NCBI RefSeq assembly: GCF_964340395.1 | Contig: NC_135557.1 | Coordinates: 12,543,546 to 12,607,545 of the forward strand | Source of the DNA: Glandiceps talaboti | Taxonomy: Eukaryota; Hemichordata; Enteropneusta; Spengelidae | Reading direction: 5' to 3' | DNA: 64,000 bases | In this document: positions 1 to 12,600 of the stretch, in pieces | How positions within the stretch are numbered: the stretch's first letter is position 1 | How the letters are laid out: every line of letters starts with the position of its first letter | Made by a program: the position numbers and the translations under genes | The notes under the pieces: model-generated | What the model was told of the DNA's origin: nothing | The model's database searches: none | Seen by the model: the letters and a program-made list of their open reading frames with translations, nothing else

Positions 1-256
1 CAGGATGTGGCAACTCTTTAATTTATACGGTACATGTACTTGTATTGAACGAAATGTTCACTTGGTAAGCCCACATAGGACATGTAAATAAATAAAACAA
101 ACAAACAAACAATAGTGTTAATGAACTTACCCAGACTTTTGGCAATAAAACCATCCTTACTATTTCATTAGTAAATGGAATGCATCAATATTTGTTTGTT
201 ATGATATGATTTCATCATATTAACTCAGTGTAACTGTGTTATAATTTCTTAAACAG

Positions 257-3200
257 TAACTCAACCTGTAGTTCTACAGACCAGACCAGCCTTTATACCA
301 CACCAAATTCAAATTCGACACCCAACAAATCCACCCCCTCCCCCACCAGTGATGATGTCACAAATGCCAATGCCACCCATGCCACCAATGGGACCCCCAA
401 TGATGCCTGGACCCCCTATGGGCCACATGATGCCTCCTTCGATGGGACCACCTGGCCCTCCTGGTGGTCCAATGCCTGGAGCACCCATGGCAATGCCTAT
501 GGCTACATTTCATCCACCACAACTACGACAACCTGCTGTTTTGTCCAAACCTCCGACCATGTACTCTGCTCCACCTATCAAATTCAACCAGGTAAGTTAA
601 TTAAACAATTTATATACTATGTTCTGTGCATGTATAGTAATCAGTGTTGGATATATTTTCAACTGAATACACATGAAAATATATATAATATTTTTTTGCA
701 GAAATAAGTGGCACTAACACTAACATCACTTTGCAAACTTTATGCAAATTACAATGTAGCTTGTGTTGCATGAATGTAAGGGAAAGTTGTTCCGCACATC
801 AATTACTTGTATTTGCATGGTTGGCGATGTATGTGCCTTTACGGCAATGTGTGTCATATTTCTATATTCAATGTTTTGAAAGATATCAACAACAATAAAG
901 ACAGGTAGTGAACACAGCAGGCCAACCAGTTGAGTTATGTACGAGTGGTGTCTAAGTTCTCCTCACACTGTCTGCCAAATTAAGACGTCATAATTTGTCG
1001 TTCCACCAAAATGACGAGTCACAATTGTGATAAAAGGTAAAGCCCTTGTCACAGCTGATACAGTATGTATAATGACCATATTTGGGCAATGTGTGTCTGG
1101 GTTTGATATGGAAAGTTATTACATGTTTAGATTTCCCAGTTTCTCTGTAATATACACTTATTGCCTGGCTACAAATACAATAATAGTAGATGTCTTTATT
1201 ACCTCAAGGGCTATATTATGTACATGTGTAGCAACTATTTCTTGAGGATAAACACAAAAGGTTGCTACATAAGAGCACAAAGGGTGATATGACATCTACT
1301 ATTACTGAATAATGCCAGTCAATAAGTGTTTTATAACACATCAAATTGCCAGGCACATATTCTTTCCAACGTGAAATCACCAGCCCAACTGGTCTTGTCC
1401 TACTGTAATAGTGCCCTAGGGAAAGTAGAAAACAAATATTGCCCTCTGTATGCAAATTGAGGACACTATGGGCCACTAGTCCATACCATGTGACACGGGC
1501 TAAGCCAATCACCGAAGGGTGTATGATATCATAGTGTTATAACAATATATAAATGTATAAGATGTGAGTGCAGGTGCTTGAAAAGTTGTTTTATAATTCT
1601 GTACAGAAATCAGAGATACAGACAAGCGCAAGTGGAATCGGAAGTCAGAGGTTACAGCCAGAGTACACAACCCACATGACGGGTAGTATGACAAACATGG
1701 CTGCAACAACCCAGGACAATACACAGACCACGATGTCATCAATGCAAGGAGTGTATGCATCGGCTCAAAGTCAGGGTGCAGAACAAGCTAAAGAAGATAA
1801 ATCCAAAGAGGGTAAAGCAGAAAAAAGGAAAAAGAAATACATCAGGACAGCTGCCGGATTAACATGGGAAGATGACAGTCTAAATGATTGGGATAATAGT
1901 AAGTGTTTATATACCGTATATAGTGAATAGGGAACTTGCAAACCCGCCATGTTGAATGTTGCATCATGGGAAATGTGATAATAAATACTAATCAATTAGT
2001 ATTATAAACAATATTGTTACATTGTTTGTAACCACAAATAATCAATTCAGAGTTACCCTGACCATTGTGGGAGGTTTATTTTATCGCCAGCTCTAGATTA
2101 GATATTACGATAACCACAGATAATCCCATAGTCCTTTACATCTGAGCATGCTCAGTCTGTATTGCAAGTTCCCTTTTATACCAGTGGCAGTTATATCAAA
2201 GAAAAATCGGGGAAAGTAATGGCAATTCTTTAAACGTTTTGTGTCATATTTTGAACACAGCAGAATCAGTGACGTAGATTTTATTATTGTTATGACATAG
2301 AACAATTAATAATAAATTACTATTATACCATGTACAAGCCAAAATATTGTTTTTAACAGAAAATATGGATTATATACCCTGGTCATTCTACGTCATGACA
2401 ACCCATGTTCATGTCACTGGTTCTACAGTGTTCAAAATATGAGTCAATACGTTCCAAAGTGCCATTACTTTTACCGATTTTTTCATGAATTATGCTCGAG
2501 GAGATATAATTTTATTATTCCCCAATATTTTCTTCACTCAGCCAGAAAATACTCATGACCTAGGGGTTTGCCACTACTTATCTAGTGACTCGTAGTGACA
2601 AGGCCCCTTAGGTCACCTGTATTTTCCACAACTGAAAGAAGACAAATATTGAGGGATATATCTAATTATGATAATTATATAATTGGAATCATTTCTATTT
2701 TACTGCTTTCTTACACCAAACATTTTTATCTTGACTTCAGATGATTTTCGTATATTCTGTGGTGATCTTGGCAATGAAGTCACAGATGAACTTCTCACAC
2801 GGGTTTTTAGTAAATTTCCTTCTTTTACAAGAGCAAAGGTAAGAACATTTTTATTGTAAAATTAGTGCATTTGATATCGATTTCAAACCTTGGTAACAGG
2901 AAGGGAGGGGGGCGTATTTATGGCAAATTGAAGACAGGGCCCAATAGCTATTTTTCAAATGATGGAGAATGTGACATTAGGGTGACGGATAGCTAATAGT
3001 CTGGAAGCCAACGTGGTCTCTAACTAACCGTATAGGAACTAGACTAGAAAGCTACATTTTTTTGTAAGCTAGGGGCCAGGCTTTTGAAGTGATGATCGTT
3101 GGTTTTAATAATCAAACAGTCTAATACCGAGTTGATGTTATTTTGGTGGAGAAGCCTTAATGTTAAGTGTGCTTTACATGTGACATAGTTCTAAAATATA

Positions 3201-5056
3201 TATTATAGACTTAACTGGGATGAGTTAACTTGTAAGGTATAGTCCAGTCAGACTTATTTCTGCTTTAAGTAGTACACTTGTATTGATTACTGCCATCAAC
3301 TTAAAGGAAAAGTCCAGACAGACTTATTTCTGTCTTTAGTACACTTGTATTGATTACTGCCATCAACTTAAAGGAAAAGTCCAGTCAGACTTATTTCTGT
3401 CTTTAGTACACTTGCTGTATTGATTACTGTTATCAACTTAAAGTAAGAGTCGAGTCAGACTTATTTTTGCCTGTAGTGAAAAGTCCAGTCAGACTTATTT
3501 CTGCCTGTAATACACTTGTTGTATTGATTACTGTTATCAAGTTAAAGTAAGAGTCTAGTCTGACTTATTTTACACAATGTCATGTAATTATGACTGCATC
3601 TGAAAGTGATAAGTTCTGTAATTAGGTAGACAAGTCATTTATCTTTTTATAAATTCACTGTTTTTGAAATTACAGGTGGTGAGAGACAAAAGGACTAATA
3701 AAACTAAAGGGTTTGGCTTTGTCAGTTTTAAGGATCCAAATGATTTTATAGCAGCTATGAGAGAAATGAATGGTAAGTCCATTAATGCTTGTTTATGACA
3801 TTCAGTGTTATCAATGAAAGGGTGACCGTTCTCATATGACATTCAGTATGTCAATGAAAGGGTCCTCATATGACATTCAGTGTTGTCAATGAAAGGGTGA
3901 CTGTTCTCATATGACATTCAGTATGTCAATGAAAGGGTGACCGTTCTCATATGACATTCAGTATGTCAATGAAAGGGTGAGTGTTCTCATATGACATTCA
4001 GTATGTCAATGAAAGGGTCCTCATATGACATTCAGTGTTGTCAATGAAAGGGTGAGTGTTCTCATATGACATTCAGTGTTGTCAATGAAAGGGTGAGTGT
4101 TCTCATATGACATTCAGTGTTGTCAATGAAAGGGTGACCGTTCTCATATGACATTCAGTGTGTCAATGAAAGGGTCCTCATATGACATTCAGTGTGTCAA
4201 TGAAAGGGTCCTCATATGACATTCAGTGTTGTCAATGAAAGGGTTACCGTTCTCATATGACATTCAGTATGTCAATGAAAGGGTGACCGTTCTCATATGA
4301 CATTCAGTGTGTCAATGAAAGGGTGACCGTTCTCATATGACATTCAGTGTGTCAATGAAAGGGTGACCGTTCTCATATGACATTCAGTATGTCAATGAAA
4401 GGGTGACCGTTCTCTTTGACATTCAGTGTGTCAATGAAAGGGTTCTTATCAATGCTACGCAGCTATTGCCAGTTTAAGGGCTCCACATCGCTATTGCCCC
4501 AAGAGCCTATTTTCTGTACAAGTATCACCCATCCTCAGTAACTAGCTATTAACCAATGAGGTGGTCTGTGCATTATATGTCTGTTGAAGGCCAGGGTTTC
4601 AATCCCAGTTTCTTGCATTAATTTTATCTTGTCAATGGAGTCATAAGGATGACATAGGATTATTCTTTTGTTCTAGACCAACTCTTGCTATATCTCAACC
4701 AGGTAACTGTGATTAATATGCCCTCACCTCATTGATTTAAATTATGTTTCGAACTGATGAATTTGTTTGCATGCAACTTTGCAGGGTTTACTTCTGAGAG
4801 AGAAAAAACAACATTCTGCACCCACTCCATGGTGCATCACAATAAATGACATTGACTGAAACAAGAGATAGAGAGAAAATTTTGCGATAGACCAAAATTA
4901 GCGAAACATTTGTTAATAATGATATTTGTTTTCTCAACTACAGGTAGATATGTTGGAAACAGACCAATCAAACTCAGAAAAAGCACTTGGTCTGACAGAA
5001 ATATTGACGTTGTGCGGAAGAAACACAAAGAAAAAGAAAGGCTTGGACTCAGATGA
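257..5056 (+). CDS. RBM42: RNA-binding protein 42 (RRM protein), 3' part, five exons
   Basis: Exons read as 257-591, 1607-1898, 2741-2838, 3676-3772 and 4944-5056 (stop TGA 5054-5056). All have AG/GT borders and the phases join (0,1,0,1). The visible 310 residues begin inside the proline/methionine-rich region (PPMPPMGPPMMPGPP). A charged linker and an AAGLTWEDDSLNDW motif follow, then one RRM with RNP2-like IFCGDL and RNP1 KGFGFVSF. The basic tail ends DVVRKKHKEKERLGLR. The tail and the RRM are what identify RBM42, a protein found with the U4/U6.U5 tri-snRNP and hnRNP K in vertebrates. N-terminal exons lie left of the window (bases 1-256 are intron). An in-frame alternative acceptor for exon 2 exists at 1574, but 1607 has the better pyrimidine tract. 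Intron 4 carries a minisatellite next to the donor. Confidence 0.93.
1930..2173. mobile_element. MITE, TAGGGAACTTGCAA family, copy 1
   Basis: A 244-bp non-coding element bounded by inverted GGGAACTTGCAA and TTGCAAGTTCCC ends. The outer flanks in the family are TA, which suits a TA target duplication of the Tc1/mariner type. It lies in RBM42 intron 2. Related copies are at 33895-34139 (inverted), 57795-58038 and, truncated, 59944-60019. The interior shares the octamer-like GAGCATGCTCAG end region and an ATCAATTAGTATT core. No transposase is visible. Confidence 0.8.
2360..2690. mobile_element. foldback repeat, copy 1 (related to 14620-14890)
   Basis: This intronic stretch has an inverted CCCCAATATTTTCTTC / AAATATTGAGGGATA pair. 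It shares a core with 14620-14890: a GACC..AGGG..TTGTCACTAC-like block, then GACTCGTA, then GGGTCAC/AGGTCACC. The two are clearly related but diverged. No coding capacity is seen. Confidence 0.5.
3796..4440. repeat. minisatellite in RBM42 intron 4
   Basis: About 17 tandem units in two length forms, roughly 41 and 27 bp, with the core TGACATTCAGTGTGTCAATG followed by AAAGGG. The longer form continues GTGACCGTTCTCATA and the shorter CCTCATA. The array starts about 24 bases after the exon 4 donor. Some units read AAAGGGTGAGTGTT, which is itself a good splice-donor sequence. Confidence 0.9.
4545..4625 (+). repeat. possible tRNA-derived SINE relic
   Basis: A B-box-like GGTTTCAATCCC lies about 40 bases after an A-box-like AGGTGGTCTGTGC. 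The two are spaced as in tRNA-derived promoters, but no cloverleaf can be folded convincingly. Weak call. Confidence 0.2.
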
Positions 5057-5268
5057 TGTATTCTTTTTATAAAGTGAACAGTTTCTTTTATTTAAACCTT
5101 ACATTAAGACAGTTTCTATACCAATGTCAGCATCACGTACCAGACAAGTTTTAAGACCTATGTTTCTATCCCATCAGTGTTTATCTTATTAGTGGAGCCA
5201 TCAAAATCAGATTGGTCATTCAAGACTAACATTTCTATAGCGTTGCCTAGCAACTATCTTTCGTACTG

Positions 5269-5274
5269 ATTAAA
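5269..5274 (+). terminator. possible RBM42 poly(A) signal
   Basis: ATTAAA 213 bases after the RBM42 stop codon, a common variant of the cleavage signal, with a T-rich stretch nearby. No AATAAA is seen closer. It precedes the foldback element starting at 5367, so a 3'UTR of about 230 nt is plausible but unproven. Confidence 0.3.
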
Positions 5275-5366
5275 TGCTTAGTCTCGTAATCTGACATGAG
5301 CCTTTAAGAATTCATACATGAACTGTTAGTTCTATATATTGTATGGTCACATTTTCTGAAACTGTT

Positions 5367-5723
5367 AAAAGTGGTCATATGGATGACAAATGTGTATTTA
5401 GTTTGGATTTTGAATTTGTAAGACAGCTGTACTATGTTTTCTAACTTGAAAACACAATGTGAAACAGCATCAAGCAAGTCCATGTTTGTAACTCAATGAA
5501 TTGTAAAAAACTAAATAGTGTGTAAAATGTTTGTTATTGTACGTACAGTAACAAATATTTTAAACATTTTTTACGGATGTGCAATTTATTGAGTTACAAA
5601 CACGGATTTAGTATATGCTGTATGACATTGATTTGTCACAAGCATAAAAAACATAGTAAAGTTGTTTTATGAATTATAAATCCAAAATGAATACCCATTT
5701 GTCATCCATGCATGGCCACTTTA
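5367..5723. mobile_element. foldback MITE, family FB-1, copy 1
   Basis: Long imperfect inverted repeat: GTGGTCATATGGATGACAAA on the left matches the reverse complement of the CATGGCCAC end on the right, and the match continues for about 70 bases. A second inner inverted pair (GTAACTCAATGAATTG / CAATTTATTGAGTTAC) flanks a central TTTGTTATTG...AGTAACAAA hairpin. The same architecture occurs at 54359-54705. No ORF inside. It lies just after the RBM42 3' end. Confidence 0.75.
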
Positions 5724-7600
5724 AAATGGCACAAGCTGAGTTTATAAACTTTTCACTCAAGTGAAAATACATATTAATAGCTTCGATTACACTATTTCAA
5801 AATTACTCTAATGTCGATGCATGCCTTCTATAACATTATGATTGTCTTCTTGCATTGTTCGAACAATTAATTGCTTGAGTAGGGATTTCCTGAACATTTT
5901 TGGTAAATATTATGAATTAAGTCATCGGATCATTGATAAATTCTATCTTCATACCAGGTTTGATTTCATCTAATTGCAAGTGGTGTTTAAGTGTGCTTCA
6001 GTAAATACAATACCACAAGTACATCATCAATATGCAACATAAACTACGCCCAAACACATGAACACTCAGATGGTGGCCCTTTTATTCTTGTGGACACTAC
6101 GACGTCAATTGTCGTCAAAAACATTCTTGTTAATAGTTAAATTTTTCAAATCATGGAATGTAAACTTTTCAGGGATACTTCCGAACACAGACAAATTTAT
6201 CACCACGGCCTGTTTTGAAACTCAAACCAACTGATGGAGAGATATTGGTATCAGTATCAGGAAGAATGTATCCTCGAAACCAGTTTGACATACCTTGATT
6301 GACATACATTAATTGATTATGACACATTGAAATTTGATGTTCACCATAATATCCCTTATTATCTCATGATTCCAAAAGAGTGTGCCTTCTATAAAGCCAA
6401 TTTACAGCGGGTAACACCGGCGTAAAGCACTTTCTCTATGTGATACACTTATTTATAGCATTCATGTCAAGTGTAAAATATACTATTTCAAATGGTTTAT
6501 TTACAAGCCCAGCAAGTGGCCTTTGTAATATGGTCAATTAGCAAATGAAACAGTATACTTTTACACTTGATATGGATGCTACAAACGATTGTGGTACATA
6601 CAGATAATGCTTTACTTTGGTGTTACGGGTTGTAATGTACCACAGATGCTGCTTGATGTAAGTCAATTTCTTGTGACTTGCCATTAATTGATATTCCGAT
6701 ATCCCGTACTATGGGGTGGCTGACAAACAATGTACCTTCTAAGCCAATTCATTGTACAAATGTACCACAGATGCATGTCGATTTCTTGTGATTCACCATT
6801 ATTTGGTATTCCCATCCCTTTAATACTATGGTGTTACTGACAAATGATGTGCATTCTAGACCAATTGATAAAATTGATGGTATCAATGTCTTAAGTAATT
6901 CTCCTATATCACTGATTAGATGTAGACAGTGGAACCCTCCACTGTCTGAGTTAACCCATATTTGTTTATGGTAATGGTAATTTCCTATTATCATTAGTCA
7001 TTAGATTGGTAGATGTTACTGACAGGACAGGGTAATGTGTCAATTGGGCAAATAGCTAGAAAAATAACACATGCAACGCTGATTTTCATGTGCAAGAAAG
7101 CCAGACATATACCTCAGGTGTGGCAGATGTCATGCGTGTGTGCTTATGCAGCGGCATTGGATAGGATGAGAATGGACTCGTGTCCTAAAAATCAAATGCA
7201 TGAGACCTGTTAGTTTGTTCTAGGATTAGCTGTGTACTAATTAATGAAAGGTTGATAAAACCCTTATAAGACAGTGATAACAGTAGGAAATATGAAAAGA
7301 CAGTCAGTGGAAACAATAGTTATGATGGTAATATTTAAAACTTAATTTGAAATATAGAGAAAATTAAAGAATATTAGAAATCCGTAAAAGTAATAATTAA
7401 ATGTATTCCTCCTGGCCCCTGTGAATTAATTGACCCATCTCCCAAAATTGAGTGACTCTGTTTTGTGTTGCATTAGCTGTGATCACTGCTCTGTACGTTT
7501 CTCTTTAAATGAAAACTTACATCAATGCAAAACATCTAAGTATGTATAAACAAATGTGATATATTTCATGTGACTTTTGTTTTGTAGAATCATAAATTTG
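5724..7600. other. intergenic region, no gene seen
   Basis: Sequence between the convergent RBM42 and ASCC2 genes. Only short unsupported ORFs are present. A 10-bp-arm hairpin (AGACAGTGGA/TCCACTGTCT) sits at 6924-6947. Imperfect copies of a CTTGTGACTTGCC / CTTGTGATTCACC block with CCACAGATGC occur near 6640-6850, suggesting an old local duplication. Confidence 0.6.
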
Positions 7601-7612
7601 ACACTTTACTCA

Positions 7613-8020
7613 ATACAAGTGGCCTATTGAGAAGTGTTGATTGTATTTCCCTCATTCATCTGTATTATGAACGAGTACATCGCCTGCTGAGAAGTGTTGA
7701 TTGTGTATTCCCTCCCCCCCTCCACCTCACCCGCTAATCAGTTATCATGAATGAGTACATCGCCTGCTGAGAAGTGTTGATAATCTATTCCCCTCTAGAA
7801 TCCGACATTGAAAATGAATGGCCTATTGAGAAGTGTTGATTGTATTTCCCTCATTCATCTGTATTATGAACGAGTACATCGCCTGCTGAGAAGTGTTGAT
7901 TGTGTATCCCCCCAACGCTAATCAGTTATCATGAATGAGTACATCGCCTGCTGAGAAGTGTTGATAATCTATTCCCCTAGAATCTGACATTGAAAATGAA
8001 TGGCCTGCTGAGAAGTGTTG
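7613..8020. repeat. minisatellite, GCCTGCTGAGAAGTGTTGAT unit
   Basis: Six or more copies of (G)CCT(G/A)(C/T)TGAGAAGTGTTGAT separated by variable spacers such as ATTCCC and GAATGAGTACATC. The spacers themselves recur in order, giving a higher period of about 190 bases. Intergenic between RBM42 and ASCC2. Confidence 0.85.
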
Positions 8021-8230
8021 ATTGTGTATTTCCCCTAATCATCAGTTATTATATGAACAGTGTTTTAGGATGTGTATACTATACAAGGTATCAATGTGTT
8101 TATTATGGTGACTTGCTGCCAACAGAACTTTAGTTCTTCATGTTTGTACTTTATTTTGAGAGTTAACAGTAACAATATATTGTATAGAAAAGAATCAGCT
8201 GTATTGGTTTTTTTTATGCTCGTGTCCACC

Positions 8231-8232
<2 letters not shown>

Positions 8233-8261
<29 letters not shown>

Positions 8262-8533
8262 CAACACTTTACACAACCTAAGTTATTTTTTGGCAGCTAT
8301 GAGGGAAAGTAGTGTGAAATTTATGCTGTCCTATCCATAGGTAAATGCACACTTTTACATACAACTTGCTGCTACATTGTATACTCACAAGTGTCACTGC
8401 ATCAACTGCATACATATGCACATACATACATACATACATACATACACAAGCATACACATACCAGGTACATACATACATACACAAGCATACACATACCAGG
8501 TACATACTTACATACACAAGCATACACATACAT
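8233..8533. repeat. microsatellites (TG)n and (CATA)n
   Basis: A (TG)n run at about 8233-8261 and a CATA-rich tract at about 8415-8530 in which blocks of CATACATACATACACAAG and CATACACATACCAGGTA alternate. Apparent ORFs here on both strands are artefacts of the repeat. Confidence 0.9.
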
Positions 8534-9199
8534 ACATGTACTTACATACTGGTAATACACAAATACTTCTCAATAACATTTATAAGAACCAACAAGGTTT
8601 AATCAACCACAGTACCCAATACTTGACCGTATGTACATGATATGTGATCCATCTGTAACAAACTGATGTTTATTAGCCAAAGACCAATTTGAAGGTAAAT
8701 GTAGCAAATATTGTCTTGTGTCTGAATACAACAACTACAAAATTAATGTATGCCAAAAAGATGGGTACGCCCTTAGATTTAATTTCTAAATTCGTTTTTA
8801 AAGTATCAAATTATTTGCATTCTTTTCCATGACGTTCAGTTAGTATGGGGAAGTGTGTCAGCAAATGCACATATTAATCAGTGTTCTCTGCAGGGCAATA
8901 TTAGTACGTCAAACAATATGCTTGAAACATATGTTATTTGCATAACAAAACATTTAATTAATATGCAAATTAACTGATGCTTGGGTAAATTCCTGGGGAA
9001 AACACCAAATGTATTGGTTGACATTTTTTTTCTGCAATATTAATAGTACCCTCTTGCACTGGAAATTTTGGAAAAAAAATTTTCCTTTGTAAATATTGGA
9101 AAAAGCATTTGAGGTCAACAACAGACAGATTCCATTTCATCAGTCCCTCCAGGCTTTGGCTCTAAAATATAACTGCTTTAGAAAACATCACCATTATGT

Positions 9200-9655
9200 G
9201 TCACTTAAAACTGTTGGCATATAGAAGCCTGTGGTTCTAAAATATAACTACATATGAAAATTATTCTGTCTTCATTTTACATTCTCACATGGCAGAATAG
9301 TTTTTTTCTAGCCACATGGAATGAAAATCTATAGCAGTGTGTGTTTAACTGTTGGCACACAGAGACCTGTGGTTTTAAAATATAACCACTTTTAAAATAA
9401 TGTCCGTCTTTATTTCACAATTTCAAAAGCCAGCGTAGATTCTTTCTGCAGATGGAACAAAAAATAAGACCAGTATGTGTTAAACTGTTGCCATACATAG
9501 ATGCATGGTTCTGAAACATCACAGCTTTTGAAATGATGTTGTCTTTATTTCACAATGTCAAAAACCAGAGTAGATTCTTTCTGCAGATTGAATGAGAACC
9601 AATACTATAGCATGATGTGTTGAACTGTTGCCATACAGAAACCAGTCGTTTTACA
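9200..9655 (-). repeat. 138-bp tandem repeat spanning the ASCC2 3'UTR
   Basis: The motif CTGTTG(G/C)CA(C/T)A recurs at about 9210, 9349, 9485 and 9625, spacings of 136-140 bases, with matching flanks. On the ASCC2 strand, units carry AATAAA (for example the complement of TTTATT at 9544-9549, 114 nt after the stop). Tandem growth has therefore duplicated the poly(A) signal region. Confidence 0.8.
9544..9549 (-). terminator. ASCC2 poly(A) signal
   Basis: AATAAA on the minus strand, 114 nt downstream of the ASCC2 stop codon. A second AATAAA in the next tandem unit, near 9413-9418, could serve as an alternative site. Confidence 0.5.
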
Positions 9656-9662
9656 CCAATTA

Positions 9663-12600
9663 TTAAAACATTCCTCCCATTGCTTTACTTCGTTTTTTGT
9701 CTGCCATTGTTTTCCTGTTATGGTTAGCTCTGGCAGATTTATTCTTCTCTTTATCCCTCCGCTTTCTTTCTGTGTCACCACTTTGACCTTTGCCCTTTGG
9801 TTGACCTTTCAGTACTTGTTTGTCATCACGACCTTTGTACTTAGACCTGTGTTGTCTATCTTGTTGTCGTTCTCTTAGCTCAGCTGGGTTGGGTACAAAC
9901 TGATCTCTTGGTGGTCTGTATGGTTGCCGGTCATCAGGGGAATCCTAAAATATGCAAAATTGAAATTTAGAACAAAGGTCAAACAAGGTCACATTTGGTG
10001 CAATACTTCACACCTGGAAATTGTCAAGACCATTTTTTTCTTATTTCTTCAAGATGAAATATGTGAAAATGCTTAGTGGCTACAATGTCTTTTGTACATT
10101 AATAACGAGTACCAGTGACAAAAAAGCATCTACAAGCAGAACTTGTTACATTTAGGGAAGGAAATAAATGAATTGGATTAATAACACTTGGCACAGCATG
10201 TTGGAACTACATCAGTATTACATTTCATCGCTTGATATTAAACAGGTGTATGGCCACCTATAGTAATAGCTCACATCCACAAACAAATTTCAAGTTCCTT
10301 GGCATTCCATGTACATGTAAAGTGGCCATAAAACTATTCTTATTAAACCACCTTTGTGCCAACATGCTGTGCCAAGTGTTATTAATCCAATTCATTTACT
10401 TGCTTCCCTAAATGTAACAAGGATCTGCTTGTAAATTCTTGTCAGTCGCGGGTTGTAATAATGAGCAAAGATTAGTTAAAATGCTGAATACAATTTTCTC
10501 TTATAAAAATGTCTTGGGTTTATAGTTTAGCCACCATCAAAGAATGGTCACGGTACTAGACATGTTCACTTTATAAAGTTAACACTTACATCGTTGTCAT
10601 CAGACGATCCAGTTCCTCCTACACCAGCAAGAATTCTAGGAATTGTAAATGGTCTGAAAATTAAGAAACACAAAGTTAATGTAAATCTAAGCAAATCACA
10701 GGTAATGATTTGCATATAGCTAAGTAAATCTTAACATTATAATCATCCTAATTAGGTGGATACCAATCAAAATATGTCTAAGGGCTGATGATATTGTGGT
10801 AATTTGTTATGCTATTTAGATATATAAGGGGACAGCAAATCTGATTTACCTACTAGCATGTATTCATACATGTACATTTGGTTTCCAACTTGATGTGTCT
10901 CGAGCTCCCTGAGTGGCACTTGATTAACCTTCTAACAGATATCTACTATACTATTATTTGCATGTACATGTATAAGGATGCAGCCAATCAGATTAAATCT
11001 TCTAACAGAGATCTATGCATACTATTTGCATATATAAAGAGGCAACCAATCAGAGTTACCTTCTAACCATCTTTGTTGCATACATGTATATAATAGGCAA
11101 CCAATCAGATTAACTATCTCACAGATATCTATGCATACAATTTGCATATATAAATAGGCAGCCAACCAGATTAACTAACAGATATCTATGCATACAATTT
11201 GCATATACATGACTTTTTAGTACAATACTCAACCAATCAGATTAACTATCTCGCACATTTATGCATACAATTTACATACATAAATAGGCAACCAATCAGA
11301 TTAACTATCTAACACATTTATGCATACTTTTTGCATATATAAATAGGCAAATAACCAGATTAAATATCTAACAGACATCTATGCATACAATTTACATACA
11401 TAAATAGGCAACCAACCAGATTAACTATCTAACATATTTATGCATACAATTTGCATATATAAATTATAAATGAACCAGCCAGGTTTACCTTCTAGCAGTT
11501 AGTTCATCAGCTGAGTCTTCATCATTGGCACCAACATCGTTATCATCATAAGTGTCATCATACTCGTCATCATACATGGCATCATCTTCTATCACATCAT
11601 ATTTATCGTACCGAGATTTCATGGCTTGGATTTCACTTCGATCATCAACTGCTGACTTGTAATTTTTACTCCTGAAATTAAGTGAGATTGTACACTTTAA
11701 AAGAAATGATGAATTAAGATTAAAATATACATGAGAGAATCAGCTGCCAGGTAGCTAGAGTTATAGAAAAGTTTGGCCCGATTAAAAAGTTATACTATTA
11801 ATATTGGACAATTGATAAGATAACACTAATGTAAGAACCTGGGATTAAAACCCTGGCTTTAAAGGGTCAATGGTGGGCTAGTATTAAAATTTTGAAAAAC
11901 CTGAATGAAAACCTGAAAAGTGAAAAAAAAAAACCAGTTGTCCAGTAGAGTTATACAAAAAAGTTATCTTTACCAATATTTCCTTTTTATTTGCTTGATA
12001 ATGACACAATTGAAGCTTGTAACAAACATCATACGCATACAGCATTATTAGGCCTAGTAAAGCTGTGATAATTTTATTTATAGCACATGTGCACTGAACA
12101 AAGAAATTCTTCCAAGGTAATGGGGTTATGAAAGACGCATTACAGAGTCGATCATTTCCACTATGATACAACTGATTTAAAGCTTAACACTGGTCAATGG
12201 TGGGCTAGTATTAAAATTTTGAAAAACCTGAATGAAAACTGAAAAAAATCACCAACTGATTTATAGCTAAACATTGGTTTTTTGAAGAATGCAATCCGAC
12301 TGTTAACAATTTTAGGCATAATTTTAAAAATGATAAAAACATGAGCTAACATTGCAGCCAGACTGAGGATTTAGCGCCGGCGTTAATTTCGAGACCTGTA
12401 CATTTGAACAGACAAGAATATCCAACAAAAAAGGTTACTTACTTTTTCCCTTGATGAATTTTGCTTGTATCTATTTGATCCCTTCTAAAGACATCAAATT
12501 CATCATTATCATAGATATTCTGTCTCTCAGATAACATACTTTTGTTTTCTTTATCACTCTTTTTCTTCAAAGATTCCCTATAAACAATAAAGGAAAAGTT

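Noticed and set aside
3085-3130. Possible intronic C/D snoRNA (GTGATGA near 3090)
   Set aside because: No D box CTGA with terminal stem at a suitable distance.
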